This document shows, in pieces, positions 16,642 through 26,760 of a stretch of 64,000 nucleotides of DNA. Numbering within the stretch: position 1 is the stretch's first letter; each line of letters opens with the position of its first letter. The notes under the pieces were generated by a model. The model was not told the DNA's origin. It did not search any database and saw nothing but the letters and a program-made list of their open reading frames with translations. Source of the DNA: Sva-07 sp041685755 (GTDB lineage Bacteria > Actinomycetota > Acidimicrobiia > Acidimicrobiales > Ilumatobacteraceae); assembly GCA_041685755.1 (NCBI GenBank), contig JAWLFC010000002.1:14861-78860 (forward strand). The letters are read 5' to 3'. A program made the position numbers and the translations under genes.

Positions 16642-18066
16642 ATGTCGATTCCGCAACGACTCCGAAAACTGACGATGGTGAAACTGACGATGGTGGCGGC
16701 GCTCGCCGTCACCGCCGTGGCGGTCGGCGCCACGGGGACCACACCGCCCGACGTGGCGGAGGCGGAAACCGGCCCCGGCGCCGGCGGCGAGTACCACCCG
16801 CTCACCCCGACGCGCATCTTCGATTCGCGCCCGCCCGGCATCAACGACGTCGCCCCGCTCGGCAAGAAGCCGGCCACCTTGGCCGGTTCCGACTTCGACG
16901 TCCAGGTCACCGGGCTCGGTGGGGTGCCCGCGGATCCGTCACGAGTGCTCGCGGTCGTCGCCAACGTGACCGTGATCGAGCCCGAGGCATCCGGGTGGAT
17001 GGCGGTGCGGCCGTCGGGGACCCCGATGCCCGATCCGCCGTCGTCGCTCGTCAACTTCAGCGCCGGCCGCAACGTGCCCAACACCGCCATCGTCGGTGTG
17101 GGCGCCGACGGCAAGATCACCGTGCGGCTGCGCGCTTCCGGGCGCGCCCACGTCGCCGTCGACGTGTCGGGGTGGATCTCGACCTCGTCGTACGAGACCC
17201 GGGGCGCCCGGCTCGTCCCGGTCGGACCCGCTCGCGTGCTCGACAGCCGCCGAGCCGGAGGCCTGCTGCGCTCGAAGGAGACGCGCTCGCTCACCATCCG
17301 CGGCGCGAACTCGTTCGAGCCGGCGATCACCTCGGTCGTGCCGGACGACGAGAGCGTCAGCGCGGTGATGGTCAACATCGTGGCGATCAACCGCCAACCG
17401 GGGAGCCGGTCGACCTACGTGGCCGCCACGCCGACGCCGATTCCCTCCGGAACGCTGCCGACGGTCTCCAACGTCAACCTGCCCGCCGGCATCGTCAAGA
17501 CCAACATGGCGATCGTCCCGATCGGGCCCGACGGGCGCATCCACTTCTTCAACTTCTCCGGTGACCTCCACCTCGCGATCGACGTGCTCGGCTACTTCGA
17601 GTCCGACCCGGACCCGGACCAGGACTCGAGGGGGCGGATCGTCCCGCTCGACGTCCCGTTCCGGGCGCTCGACACCCGCGAAGCCGTCTTCGGCAGTGTG
17701 CCGCTCGGCAATGGCACGCTCGAGGAGTGGAGCTTCGCGGCGTTCGCCGACTCGGTCGAGAGGGAGAACACCAGCGGCGTCCAGGAGAATCTCGGCCCGC
17801 AATCGGCCCTGATCGGCAACCTGACCGCCACCGGCCTCCAACGGACCTTCCCGAGCACGCCCGTGTCCACGTACCTCACGGCGTATCCGGGCGACGTCGG
17901 ACGACCGCTCGTGTCGAATCTCAACCTCACCGAGGGCCCCTCCGTGCCGAACATGTCGCTGGTCCGCTACGGGTCCACCGCCAACAGCTCGAACTCGGTC
18001 AAGGTCTACAACCACGCCGGCAGCGTGCACTACGTGCTCGACGTGTACGCCGTCGTGCTCGGCTGA
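16642..18066 (+). CDS. Secreted protein with three repeated beta modules
   Basis: 474 residues, no named function recognised. Signal peptide ~1-40 (basic start, hydrophobic AALAVTAVAVGATG, then AEAE near the cleavage region). The mature part has three ~140-residue modules, each opening with a phrase like PTRIFDSR, PARVLDSR or FRALDTRE, containing a central strand like VVANVTV, VMVNIVAI or IGNLTAT, and closing with VAVDVSGWI, LAIDVLGYF or YVLDVYAVV. Similar modules occur, from general knowledge, in many exported actinobacterial proteins, often attached to enzymes; here they stand alone. A strong AGGAGGT ribosome site fixes the ATG. The signal peptide contains a 15-bp tandem duplication (16666-16695). 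Confidence 0.8.
   Translation: MSIPQRLRKLTMVKLTMVAALAVTAVAVGATGTTPPDVAEAETGPGAGGEYHPLTPTRIFDSRPPGINDVAPLGKKPATLAGSDFDVQVTGLGGVPADPSRVLAVVANVTVIEPEASGWMAVRPSGTPMPDPPSSLVNFSAGRNVPNTAIVGVGADGKITVRLRASGRAHVAVDVSGWISTSSYETRGARLVPVGPARVLDSRRAGGLLRSKETRSLTIRGANSFEPAITSVVPDDESVSAVMVNIVAINRQPGSRSTYVAATPTPIPSGTLPTVSNVNLPAGIVKTNMAIVPIGPDGRIHFFNFSGDLHLAIDVLGYFESDPDPDQDSRGRIVPLDVPFRALDTREAVFGSVPLGNGTLEEWSFAAFADSVERENTSGVQENLGPQSALIGNLTATGLQRTFPSTPVSTYLTAYPGDVGRPLVSNLNLTEGPSVPNMSLVRYGSTANSSNSVKVYNHAGSVHYVLDVYAVVLG
16666..16695. repeat. 15-bp tandem duplication inside a signal peptide
   Basis: AAACTGACGATGGTG at 16666-16680 and again at 16681-16695, repeating five residues (KLTMV) in frame. Confidence 0.85.
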
Positions 18067-18110
18067 CGGTCCGACCGGTCGACGGGCCCCGCGCCGGCGT
18101 CCGGCGTCGC

Positions 18111-18116
18111 TAGGCT
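18111..18116 (+). promoter_or_regulatory. -10-like box for ahcY, leadered
   Basis: TAGGCT lies 85 bases before the ATG of ahcY, leaving a leader of roughly 78 bases that contains two hairpins, unlike the leaderless neighbours. Confidence 0.4.
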
Positions 18117-18124
18117 GGCCCGAC

Positions 18125-18188
18125 CGAATCGCCGGGCTGATTCGACCGGTGCCTGAAGGCCCCTGCCCGGTTCGCACGTTCCCGAACC
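18125..18188 (+). promoter_or_regulatory. Two-hairpin leader upstream of ahcY
   Basis: CGAATC (18125-18130) pairs with GATTCG (18139-18144), and GGTTCG (18169-18174) with CGAACC (18183-18188); both have eight-base loops. The second ends two bases before the GGAGG ribosome site. No match to the known SAH riboswitch was recognised. Confidence 0.4.
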
Positions 18189-18201
18189 ACGGAGGCTTTC
18201 G

Positions 18202-19707
<1,506 letters not shown>

Positions 19708-19750
19708 ACGGGCGGTCACGGCGCTGATCTGCGGCGGCGCCGCATTGACG

Positions 19751-19763
19751 TCGAACGGTTCGA
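19751..19763 (+). promoter_or_regulatory. Short palindrome upstream of the dpp operon
   Basis: TCGAAC-G-GTTCGA, a perfect 6-bp-arm palindrome 21 bases upstream of a -10-like TAGTGT (19784-19789). Operator candidate for the peptide-transporter operon. Confidence 0.35.
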
Positions 19764-19840
19764 ACTTCCCCCCTCGGCCCGCCTAGTGTGACCCCCGCCA
19801 CTACCGGGCCCATCGGGCGCGGCCGAGGAAAAGGGGAAGC

Positions 19841-20965
19841 ATGGAGAACGAGATCCGGGTCGGTCGGGCGCCTGCCCGTCGGGAAACCGACGGCGAGCCG
19901 TTGCTCGTCGTCGACGACCTGCGCACGCATTTCACCGTCGCTGCCGGCGCGGTGCGCGCCGTCGACGGCGTGTCGTTCGAGCTCTACCGTGGGCGCACCC
20001 TCGGCGTCGTCGGCGAGTCCGGCTCGGGCAAGACCGTGCTGTCGCGTTCGATCATGGGGCTCAACACCTCGGCCAACGCCGTGACCACGGGTTCGGTGCG
20101 CTACGCCGGTGACGAGCTGATCGGCAAGACCCCCAAACAGAAGCGCATGCTGTGGGGCGCCGAGATGGCGATGGTCTTCCAGGACCCGATGACGTCGCTC
20201 AACCCGGTCGTCACGATCGGCCGCCAGCTCACCGAGCACGTCCGGTACCACCTCGAGATGGGCAAGAAGGAAGCCGAGGAGGTCGCCGTCGCGCTGCTCA
20301 AGTCGGTCCACATCCCCGAGGCCGAGAACCGCCTCGACGTGTACCCGCACCAGATGTCGGGCGGGATGCGTCAACGCGTCTGCATCGCCATCGCGCTCGC
20401 CTGTGGCCCGCGGATGCTGTTCGCCGACGAGCCCACCACCGCCCTCGACGTCACCGTGCAGCACCAGATCCTGAACCTGCTCGCCGAGCAGCAGAGCGAC
20501 CGCGCCATGGCGATGATCCTCGTGACCCACGACCTCGGCGTGGTCGCCGGGCGTACCGACGAGATCATGGTGATGTACGCCGGCAAGGTCGCCGAGAAGG
20601 CGCCGACCCACAAGCTGTTCTCCGAACTGCGCCACCCCTACACCCAGGGCCTGCTGTGGTCGATCCCGAAGGTGACTCAGGCCAAGCGCACCCGTCTGAA
20701 CGCCATCCCGGGTCGCCCGCCGAACCTGATCGACCCGCCTTCCGGGTGCAAGTTCGCGCCCCGCTGTGCCTACGCCCAGGACATCTGCCGAACCGAGGAG
20801 CCACCGTTGCGATCGATCGACTCACCCGACCACGTGTTCGCCTGCCACTTCCCGGTGGGGACGCCCGAGGGTGATGCGGCATTCGAGGCGAACATCGCTG
20901 CGGAGTTCCCGCCGGCGCTCGCTGCTGCGGGCAAGGTGCGCGCCAGTGAAGAGGTGATCGGCTGA
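19841..20965 (+). CDS. dppD: Dipeptide/oligopeptide ABC transporter ATPase, DppD-like
   Basis: 374 residues. Nucleotide-binding subunit for peptide uptake. Visible: Walker A GESGSGKT, Q-loop VFQDPMTSLNP, signature MSGGMRQRV, Walker B LFADEPTTALDV, H-loop THDLGV, and the C-terminal oligopeptide domain with the Cys-rich CKFAPRC...C...C pattern that can hold an iron-sulfur cluster. AAGG-type ribosome site before the ATG. Its TGA shares bases with the next ATG (TGATG), so the two ATPases are translationally coupled. Confidence 0.93.
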   Translation: MENEIRVGRAPARRETDGEPLLVVDDLRTHFTVAAGAVRAVDGVSFELYRGRTLGVVGESGSGKTVLSRSIMGLNTSANAVTTGSVRYAGDELIGKTPKQKRMLWGAEMAMVFQDPMTSLNPVVTIGRQLTEHVRYHLEMGKKEAEEVAVALLKSVHIPEAENRLDVYPHQMSGGMRQRVCIAIALACGPRMLFADEPTTALDVTVQHQILNLLAEQQSDRAMAMILVTHDLGVVAGRTDEIMVMYAGKVAEKAPTHKLFSELRHPYTQGLLWSIPKVTQAKRTRLNAIPGRPPNLIDPPSGCKFAPRCAYAQDICRTEEPPLRSIDSPDHVFACHFPVGTPEGDAAFEANIAAEFPPALAAAGKVRASEEVIG

Positions 20966-22035
20966 TGGCCGGTTCCGGGACCGCCCACCTGCGTCCCGAC
21001 GACGAGGTGCTGCTCCAGGTCACCGATCTCGTCGTCGAGTTCCCCGTCGGCAAGGGCCGCACGGTCAAGGCGGTCAGCGGCATCAGCTTCGACATCGCAC
21101 GCGGCGAGACGCTCGGTCTCGTCGGCGAGTCGGGCTGCGGCAAGTCGACGACCGGTCGAGCCATCCTGCAGCTGCCCAGACCGACGGGCGGCTCCGTCGT
21201 GCTCGAGGGAGAGGATCTCTTGAGCCTCGACGCCAAGACGATGCGCTCGCGGCGAACGCAGGTGCAGATGATCTTCCAGGACCCGATCTCGTCGCTCAAC
21301 CCGCGACGGATGATCGGCGAGGTCGTGGCGGAGCCGCTCAACGTCTGGGGCCCGAAGGACAAAGACGAGCAGTGGGACATCGTGGCCCGCATCCTCGACC
21401 AGGTGGGGGTCGATCCGGGGCCGGCGCGCTACAAGCGTCCGCACGAGTTCTCCGGCGGGCAGTGTCAGCGCATCTCGATCGCCCGTGCGCTCGTGATGGA
21501 ACCGCAGCTGATCATCTGCGACGAACCGGTGTCGGCGCTCGACGTGTCGATCCAGGCGCAGATCCTCAATCTGCTCGACGACCTCAAGGCCGATCACGGT
21601 CTCACGCTCGTGTTCATCGCCCACGACCTCGCGGTGGTGAAGAACATCAGCGACCGGGTCGCAGTGATGTACCTCGGCAAGATGTGCGAGATCTCCGAGG
21701 CCGACGAGCTCTACGAACGCCCGGCGCACCCCTACACCGAACTCCTCCTCGGCTCGAGCCCGGTGCCCGATCCCACCGTGGACGTCAACGCCGTCGAGGT
21801 GATCGAGGGTGAACTCCCGTCGCCGATCGCGCCGCCCTCGGGGTGTCGTTTCCGTACCCGCTGTCCCTTCGCCGACGAGATCTGTGCCGCCGAGGAACCG
21901 CAGATGCGCCGGGTCGGAGAGGACCACTGGGTGGCCTGTCACCACCCGCTGATCGAGCCGTGGACCGACGGCGGTCCCGGCGTCTCGGCGGTCGCCGTCG
22001 GGGGCCCGCAGACGGGTGGCGCTCCGACTGTGTGA
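20965..22035 (+). CDS. dppF: Dipeptide/oligopeptide ABC transporter ATPase, DppF-like
   Basis: 356 residues. Second ATPase of the peptide importer. Visible: Walker A GESGCGKST, MIFQDPISSLNPR, signature SGGQCQR (one Cys in place of the usual residue), Walker B IICDEPVSALDV, H-loop AHDLAV, and CRFRTRCPFADEIC near the C-terminus, the second ATPase's Cys-rich oligopeptide motif. Start overlaps the dppD stop. Confidence 0.93.
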   Translation: MAGSGTAHLRPDDEVLLQVTDLVVEFPVGKGRTVKAVSGISFDIARGETLGLVGESGCGKSTTGRAILQLPRPTGGSVVLEGEDLLSLDAKTMRSRRTQVQMIFQDPISSLNPRRMIGEVVAEPLNVWGPKDKDEQWDIVARILDQVGVDPGPARYKRPHEFSGGQCQRISIARALVMEPQLIICDEPVSALDVSIQAQILNLLDDLKADHGLTLVFIAHDLAVVKNISDRVAVMYLGKMCEISEADELYERPAHPYTELLLGSSPVPDPTVDVNAVEVIEGELPSPIAPPSGCRFRTRCPFADEICAAEEPQMRRVGEDHWVACHHPLIEPWTDGGPGVSAVAVGGPQTGGAPTV

Positions 22036-22192
22036 CATCGGTCATGTGTGCTAGACAATCGATGTTCTCAGCCGGGACGAGTCGCTCGGGTGGGGAGGGG
22101 GCGTCTTCGGGGTCGAGATTCCGCGGCGTTCGGCATCGTGATCGACTCTTCGACATCAACAACAACCACACTTTCAACCTCATGGGGGATAC

Positions 22193-23950
22193 ATGCGACA
22201 GCGACGGGTAGTCACAGCACTCGCCATTCCGCTGGTGTTCGCGTTCGTGGCGGCATCGTGCGGGAGCGACGACGACAGCTCCGGCGACACCGACACCGGT
22301 GACGACACCACCGAAGAGACCACCGGCACCGACGACGACACGGACACCGAACCGCCAGCGACGGTGCCGGACACCGACACCACCGTTGCCGAAGAGACCT
22401 CGGAGGCCGTCTACGGCGGCACGATCACCATCGGTCTCGAGAGCGAGGCCACGGGCCTGCGTCCCTGGGAGGACAGCTGCTCGTCGCCGTGCTACCACAT
22501 CATGCGGTCGGTCTACGACCCGCTGATGGAGCAGATCAGCGACGGTGGTTACGGCCCGTTCCTCGCCGAGAGCCTCGAGTCCAACGAGGACTTCACCGTC
22601 TGGACGATGACGCTTCGCCCCGACGTCACCTTCCACAACGGCACGCCGTTGACCGCGCAGACCATCGTCGACATGTTCCCGCTGCAACAGGCCGGAGCCG
22701 CCGGCTCGTCGGCCATCGACGCCGCGAACCTGACCGGCGTCGCCGCCATCGACGACCTGACCGTCGAGTACACGTTGAGTGCACCGACGGTGGCCTTCCC
22801 GGCCACGCTCGCCGGCGCCCCGGTCGGCTTCCCGTTCGACCCGGCTGCGGCGACTGCCGACCCCGCCGGCTACAGCACGAACCCGATCGGTACCGGTCCG
22901 TTCACCATGGTCTCGCGTGACATCGACAACGAGACGATCGTCGAGCGCAACGAGGACTACTGGTACACCACCGACGACGGCGACCAGTTGCCGTACCTCG
23001 ACTCGATCTCGTTCCGTCCGATCCCCGACGAGGGCACGCGTCTCGACGCACTGCTGTCGGGAACGACCAACGCGATGATGTCGCTGCGCCAGGGCACCAT
23101 CCGTGACGCCCGCGAGGCCAGCGACATCGAGCTGATCGAGTTCCAGGGCAACAACACCGGTGGCGGCATGTTCAACACGGCGGTCCCGCCGTACGACGAC
23201 GTCCGGGTGCGCAGTGGCCTGCTCCACATGAACGACCAGGAGCGCGTCATCGAGGCCCTGGGTGGCAGTGGCATCTCGCTGCCGACCACGCAGTTCTTCT
23301 CCGCCGACAGTGTCTGGTGGACCCAGGAAGCGGCCGACGCCTACAAGACGTTCGACTTCGAGGCCGGCCTGGCCTTCTTGCAGGACTACGTCGCCGATCC
23401 GGCACGTTCGGACGGCAAGGCTGCCGGTGAGCCGATCGACGTCGAGCTCTCGTGCCCGCCCGACCCGACCCTGATCGCGGCCATGCAGGTGCTCGAGCAG
23501 GTGTGGACCGGCTCGGGTGTCATCAACGTGAGCCTCACGCAGTTCGACCAGGCCACCCACATCAACAACGCCGTCAGCGACATCCACCAGGCCCACTGCT
23601 GGCGCTGGGGCGGCGAGGGCGACCCGTCGGCGTCGATCAACCCGTTCGTCGCACCGTCGGACGTGTCGGTGGCCAACTTCCCGAACTACGACGACCCGGA
23701 GATGCAGGGGTGGGCTCAGGAAGCCAGCGCCACCGACGACTTCGAGCGTCGCAAGGAGCTGTACGGCAACATCATGACCCGGATCAACGAGCAGTCGATC
23801 CTGTGGTACTCGGGCGGCACGGCGGTCATGGTCGCCCACGAGCCGGGCATCCGTGGCTTCAACAGCTGGACGCTGCCCGACGGCACCCTCGGAGTGGGCA
23901 TCGCTCCGGAGGCTCAGGCCCGTTGGTTCCAGGTCTTCTTCGCCGAGTGA
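22193..23950 (+). CDS. Extracellular solute-binding lipoprotein, family 5 (peptide-binding)
   Basis: 585 residues. Lipoprotein signal with lipobox VAASC at ~19-23, then an Asp/Thr/Glu-rich linker to ~75, then the SBP family 5 body (GGTITIGLESEATGLRPWE; LRPDVTFHNGTPLTA, the family signature region). Captures peptides or other solutes outside the membrane for the neighbouring permeases. A 157-bp upstream gap separates it from dppF, with a -10-like TAGACA near 22052, so it probably has its own promoter in addition to the operon one, allowing excess of the binding protein. Confidence 0.92.
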   Translation: MRQRRVVTALAIPLVFAFVAASCGSDDDSSGDTDTGDDTTEETTGTDDDTDTEPPATVPDTDTTVAEETSEAVYGGTITIGLESEATGLRPWEDSCSSPCYHIMRSVYDPLMEQISDGGYGPFLAESLESNEDFTVWTMTLRPDVTFHNGTPLTAQTIVDMFPLQQAGAAGSSAIDAANLTGVAAIDDLTVEYTLSAPTVAFPATLAGAPVGFPFDPAAATADPAGYSTNPIGTGPFTMVSRDIDNETIVERNEDYWYTTDDGDQLPYLDSISFRPIPDEGTRLDALLSGTTNAMMSLRQGTIRDAREASDIELIEFQGNNTGGGMFNTAVPPYDDVRVRSGLLHMNDQERVIEALGGSGISLPTTQFFSADSVWWTQEAADAYKTFDFEAGLAFLQDYVADPARSDGKAAGEPIDVELSCPPDPTLIAAMQVLEQVWTGSGVINVSLTQFDQATHINNAVSDIHQAHCWRWGGEGDPSASINPFVAPSDVSVANFPNYDDPEMQGWAQEASATDDFERRKELYGNIMTRINEQSILWYSGGTAVMVAHEPGIRGFNSWTLPDGTLGVGIAPEAQARWFQVFFAE

Positions 23951-23958
23951 CCATCTCC

Positions 23959-23989
23959 GAACACACACTGAACACACACTGAACACACC
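23959..23989. repeat. 11-bp tandem repeat in the transporter operon
   Basis: GAACACACACT at 23959-23969 and 23970-23980, plus nine-base partial third copy. It lies between the binding-protein stop and the dppB ribosome site, where it could tune mRNA processing. Confidence 0.8.
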
Positions 23990-24015
23990 GACCCCGGGGA
24001 GCAGTAGCAGTCATC

Positions 24016-24963
24016 ATGGCCAAGACCATCGCATTCGTACTCTTGCGATTGATCGCAACGCTGTTTGCGGTCACCTTCTTGACCTTCTTGATGGTGGCGC
24101 TGCTCCCCGGGGACCCGGTCGACACGATCCTCGGCACCGGGCCCCGTGCGCCGGGCATCGAGGAGCAGATCCGCGAGGACCTGAACCTCGACGATCCGTT
24201 CCTCGTGCGCTACGTCTCCTGGCTCGGCAACGCCGTCACCGGCGACCTCGGCCAGTCCTACATCACCGACCAACCCGTCTCCGACACGATCAGCCAGCGC
24301 CTGCCGGTGACGGCGCAACTGGCGTTCATGTCGATCTTCCTCGCCGTCGTCGTCGCCGTGCCCGTCGGCGTGCTCGGCGCCTACAAGCAGGGCAAGTGGC
24401 AGGACAGCATCACCTCTGCCGGCGTCCAGGTGGCGCTGTCGATCCCCAACTTCATCTTCGGCATCTTCTTGATCTGGCTGTTCGCCGTGCAGCTCAACTG
24501 GCTCCCGGCGTCGAACTGGAACCGTCTCAGCGACGGCGTCTCGGACAACCTCAGGACCTCGATCCTTCCCGCCATCTCGCTGGCGCTCGCCCAGATGGCG
24601 CTGTTCTCCCGTCTGGTGCGCTCCGACATGATCGCGACGCTGCGTGAGAACTACATCCTGTCGGCCCGGGCCAAGGGGCTCAGCGACAAGTACATCCTCT
24701 TCCGTCACGCTCTGCGCCCGAGTTCGCTCAGCCTGATGACGATCGTCGGCATCGCGTTCGGTGCCCTGCTCGGCGGCACGGTCATCATCGAGACCCTCTT
24801 CGCCGTACCGGGCCTCGGGTTCTCGCTGATCACCGCGATCAACTCGCGTGACATCCTCGTCATCCAGGGGATCACGGTCTTCATCGCGGCGATGTTCGTG
24901 ATCATCAACACCGTCGTCGACCTCTTGTACGCCGTCCTGGATCCGCGCATCCGAAGGAGCTGA
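24016..24963 (+). CDS. dppB: Peptide ABC transporter permease, DppB-like
   Basis: 315 residues, six membrane helices. N-terminal helix FVLLRLIATLFAVTFLTFLM, external loop with PGDPVDTILG and a DLGQSY segment typical of DppB/OppB, then the EAA-loop region ARAKGLSDKYILFRHALRP that docks to the ATPases. GGGGAG ribosome site ~15 bases upstream. Followed after two bases by dppC. Confidence 0.93.
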   Translation: MAKTIAFVLLRLIATLFAVTFLTFLMVALLPGDPVDTILGTGPRAPGIEEQIREDLNLDDPFLVRYVSWLGNAVTGDLGQSYITDQPVSDTISQRLPVTAQLAFMSIFLAVVVAVPVGVLGAYKQGKWQDSITSAGVQVALSIPNFIFGIFLIWLFAVQLNWLPASNWNRLSDGVSDNLRTSILPAISLALAQMALFSRLVRSDMIATLRENYILSARAKGLSDKYILFRHALRPSSLSLMTIVGIAFGALLGGTVIIETLFAVPGLGFSLITAINSRDILVIQGITVFIAAMFVIINTVVDLLYAVLDPRIRRS

Positions 24964-24965
24964 AC

Positions 24966-25970
24966 ATGGCGACCACCGAAAGCAACATCGAGGCGGGCCG
25001 CCTCGTCCAGCCCGGCGTCCCGTCCCCCCAACCGGGCGAGGACTTCGCCGTGCCCACGGGGGTCAAGCCCCCGCGCAAGTCCGTGTGGGCGGTGTTCCGC
25101 GAGATGCCGTTGCTGGTGAAGCTCGGCACGATCTGGCTGATGATCGTGCTGCTCTCGGCGATCTACGCCCAGCTCGACGTGCGGGTGTTCAACGGTTCGC
25201 TGCCGCTGGCCGATCCGAACCTGCAGCTCAACGGCTTCAACGCGGCCACGGGCGAGTTCGGCACCGGCGAACCGCTCGAGTCGCCGTCGTGGGCCCATCC
25301 GCTCGGCACCGACGCCCTTGCTCGCGATTCGTTCGCCCGGGCGGTGCACGGTTCGTACGTGTCGGTGACGGTGGCGATCGTGTCCGTGGTCTGCGGCGTC
25401 GTCGTCGGTGGCCTGCTCGGATCCCTGGTCGGATTCGTGCGCGGCAAGACCGAGACCGTGATGATGGCGATGATCGACGTGCTGTTGGCGTTCCCGGCGC
25501 TGGTGCTGCTCCTCGCGCTCATCTCGATCTTCGAGGTGCGCGACCTGTTCGTGATCAGCTTCGTCATCGGCCTGCTGTCGATCCCGGCCTACACCCGGGT
25601 CTCCCGCGCGAACAGCCTCGCGATCTCCAACCGCGAGTTCGTGATGGCAGCCCAGGCGATCGGCACCAAACGATGGACCATCCTGCGGCGCGAGATCATC
25701 CCCAACGTGCTGCCGACGCTGCTGGCCTACGCGATGGTCGCCGCGGCGACCGTGATCGTCGTCGAGGGCTCGCTGTCGTTCCTGGGGCTCAGCGTGCAGC
25801 TGCCGCAGTCGAGCTGGGGCAACATGATCAACCAGGCCCGACGCGACATCAAGGCCAACTTCGGCCAGGTGCTGTATCCGTCGGTGATCATGACCGTCAC
25901 GGTGCTCGCCCTGAACCAGGTCGGCGACTTCTTCATGCGCCGCAGCGCCCATCGCGGCTCCTCGCTCTGA
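24966..25970 (+). CDS. dppC: Peptide ABC transporter permease, DppC-like
   Basis: 334 residues. Cytoplasmic N-terminal tail of ~45 residues, six helices, DppC-type external segment HPLGTDALARDSFARAVHGS and the EAA loop (AQAIGTKRWTILRREIIPN). AAGGAG ribosome site overlaps the dppB end. Last gene of the importer operon; a palindromic repeat element follows 11 bases after its stop. Confidence 0.93.
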   Translation: MATTESNIEAGRLVQPGVPSPQPGEDFAVPTGVKPPRKSVWAVFREMPLLVKLGTIWLMIVLLSAIYAQLDVRVFNGSLPLADPNLQLNGFNAATGEFGTGEPLESPSWAHPLGTDALARDSFARAVHGSYVSVTVAIVSVVCGVVVGGLLGSLVGFVRGKTETVMMAMIDVLLAFPALVLLLALISIFEVRDLFVISFVIGLLSIPAYTRVSRANSLAISNREFVMAAQAIGTKRWTILRREIIPNVLPTLLAYAMVAAATVIVVEGSLSFLGLSVQLPQSSWGNMINQARRDIKANFGQVLYPSVIMTVTVLALNQVGDFFMRRSAHRGSSL

Positions 25971-25981
25971 TTCGACCCCTA

Positions 25982-26014
25982 CCTGCCCGTCCGGACCCGA
26001 CCCCGACGCGCAGG
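25982..26014. repeat. REP-like palindromic element, copy A
   Basis: 33 bp. Arms CCTGCCCGTC and GACGCGCAGG pair with one mismatch around a 13-base loop. Lies between the convergent dppC and yczE-type genes. Identical to copy B, in the same orientation and exactly 700 bp away; also related to copies C and D near 47 kb. Confidence 0.85.
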
Positions 26015-26032
26015 CGTCACACGGTGCCGGGC

Positions 26033-26662
26033 CTACCGTGACATCTCGGCGGCCAGCTCGGGTCGTGGCGTGATGGTGAGGTGGGGCAGGAACAGCTGGA
26101 CCAGCGGTCCGATGCCGAGGGCGAACACGGCGGTTCCGAGCCCGATGGCGCCGCCGAGGGCGACACCGACCGCGAGCACGAACACCTCGATCCCGGTCCG
26201 GGCGGCGCGAACCGAGACGCCCCGGCGGGCGATACCGGTCATCAGTCCGTCGCGTGGGCCCGGTCCGAGCCCGGCACCGATGTAGAGCGCCGAGCCGACA
26301 CCGATCACCACGACACCGCCGAACATCATCACGAGTCGTGCCGCCAGCTGGTCGGGCTCGGGAACGATCGGGAGCACGAGGTCGACGACGAGGCCGATCT
26401 CGACGGCGTTGAGCACCGTGCCGAGCCCGGGCTGCTCACGCAGCGGGATCCACAGCACGAGCAGCGCCGCGCCGGTGAGGATGATCACCGTGCCGACGGG
26501 GATCCCCGTCAGGTCGCTCACGCCGGTGTGGAACACGTCCCACGGCGCGGCGCCGAGATCGGCGTCGATGATCAGGGCGATGCCGACACCGAAAAGTGCC
26601 AGCCCGACCACACAGCGCGCGATTCGTTCGACGGGCCGGTCGGTGGGGACGAAGCGGTGCAC
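26033..26662 (-). CDS. YczE/YitT-like membrane protein
   Basis: 209 residues, five membrane helices, with the family pattern GVGIALIIDADLGAAPWDVFHTGV and its half-repeat VGSALYIGAGLGPGPRDGLMTGIARR (each carrying a helix break and Asp). Function unknown; members are thought to transport or sense small molecules. GTG start with a -10-like TAGCGT six bases upstream. The gene is bracketed by two identical 33-bp direct repeats, as if it were a cassette. Confidence 0.82.
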   Translation of the reverse strand: MHRFVPTDRPVERIARCVVGLALFGVGIALIIDADLGAAPWDVFHTGVSDLTGIPVGTVIILTGAALLVLWIPLREQPGLGTVLNAVEIGLVVDLVLPIVPEPDQLAARLVMMFGGVVVIGVGSALYIGAGLGPGPRDGLMTGIARRGVSVRAARTGIEVFVLAVGVALGGAIGLGTAVFALGIGPLVQLFLPHLTITPRPELAAEMSR

Positions 26663-26668
26663 CCCGGC

Positions 26669-26674
26669 ACGCTA
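26669..26674 (-). promoter_or_regulatory. -10-like box for the yczE-type gene
   Basis: TAGCGT on the minus strand, six bases before the GTG at 26662. Confidence 0.45.
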
Positions 26675-26681
26675 CGGCCTT

Positions 26682-26714
26682 CCTGCCCGTCCGGACCCGA
26701 CCCCGACGCGCAGG
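26682..26714. repeat. REP-like palindromic element, copy B
   Basis: Perfect 33-bp copy of element A in the same orientation, lying between the yczE-type gene and comF. Confidence 0.85.
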
Positions 26715-26760
26715 AGCTGCCCCGTCATCTCTGTCACAGGCCTTCGTCACACTTGGCTTC

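Noticed and set aside
18067..18201. Known SAH riboswitch before ahcY
   Set aside because: Conserved consensus segments not recognised; only simple hairpins are visible.
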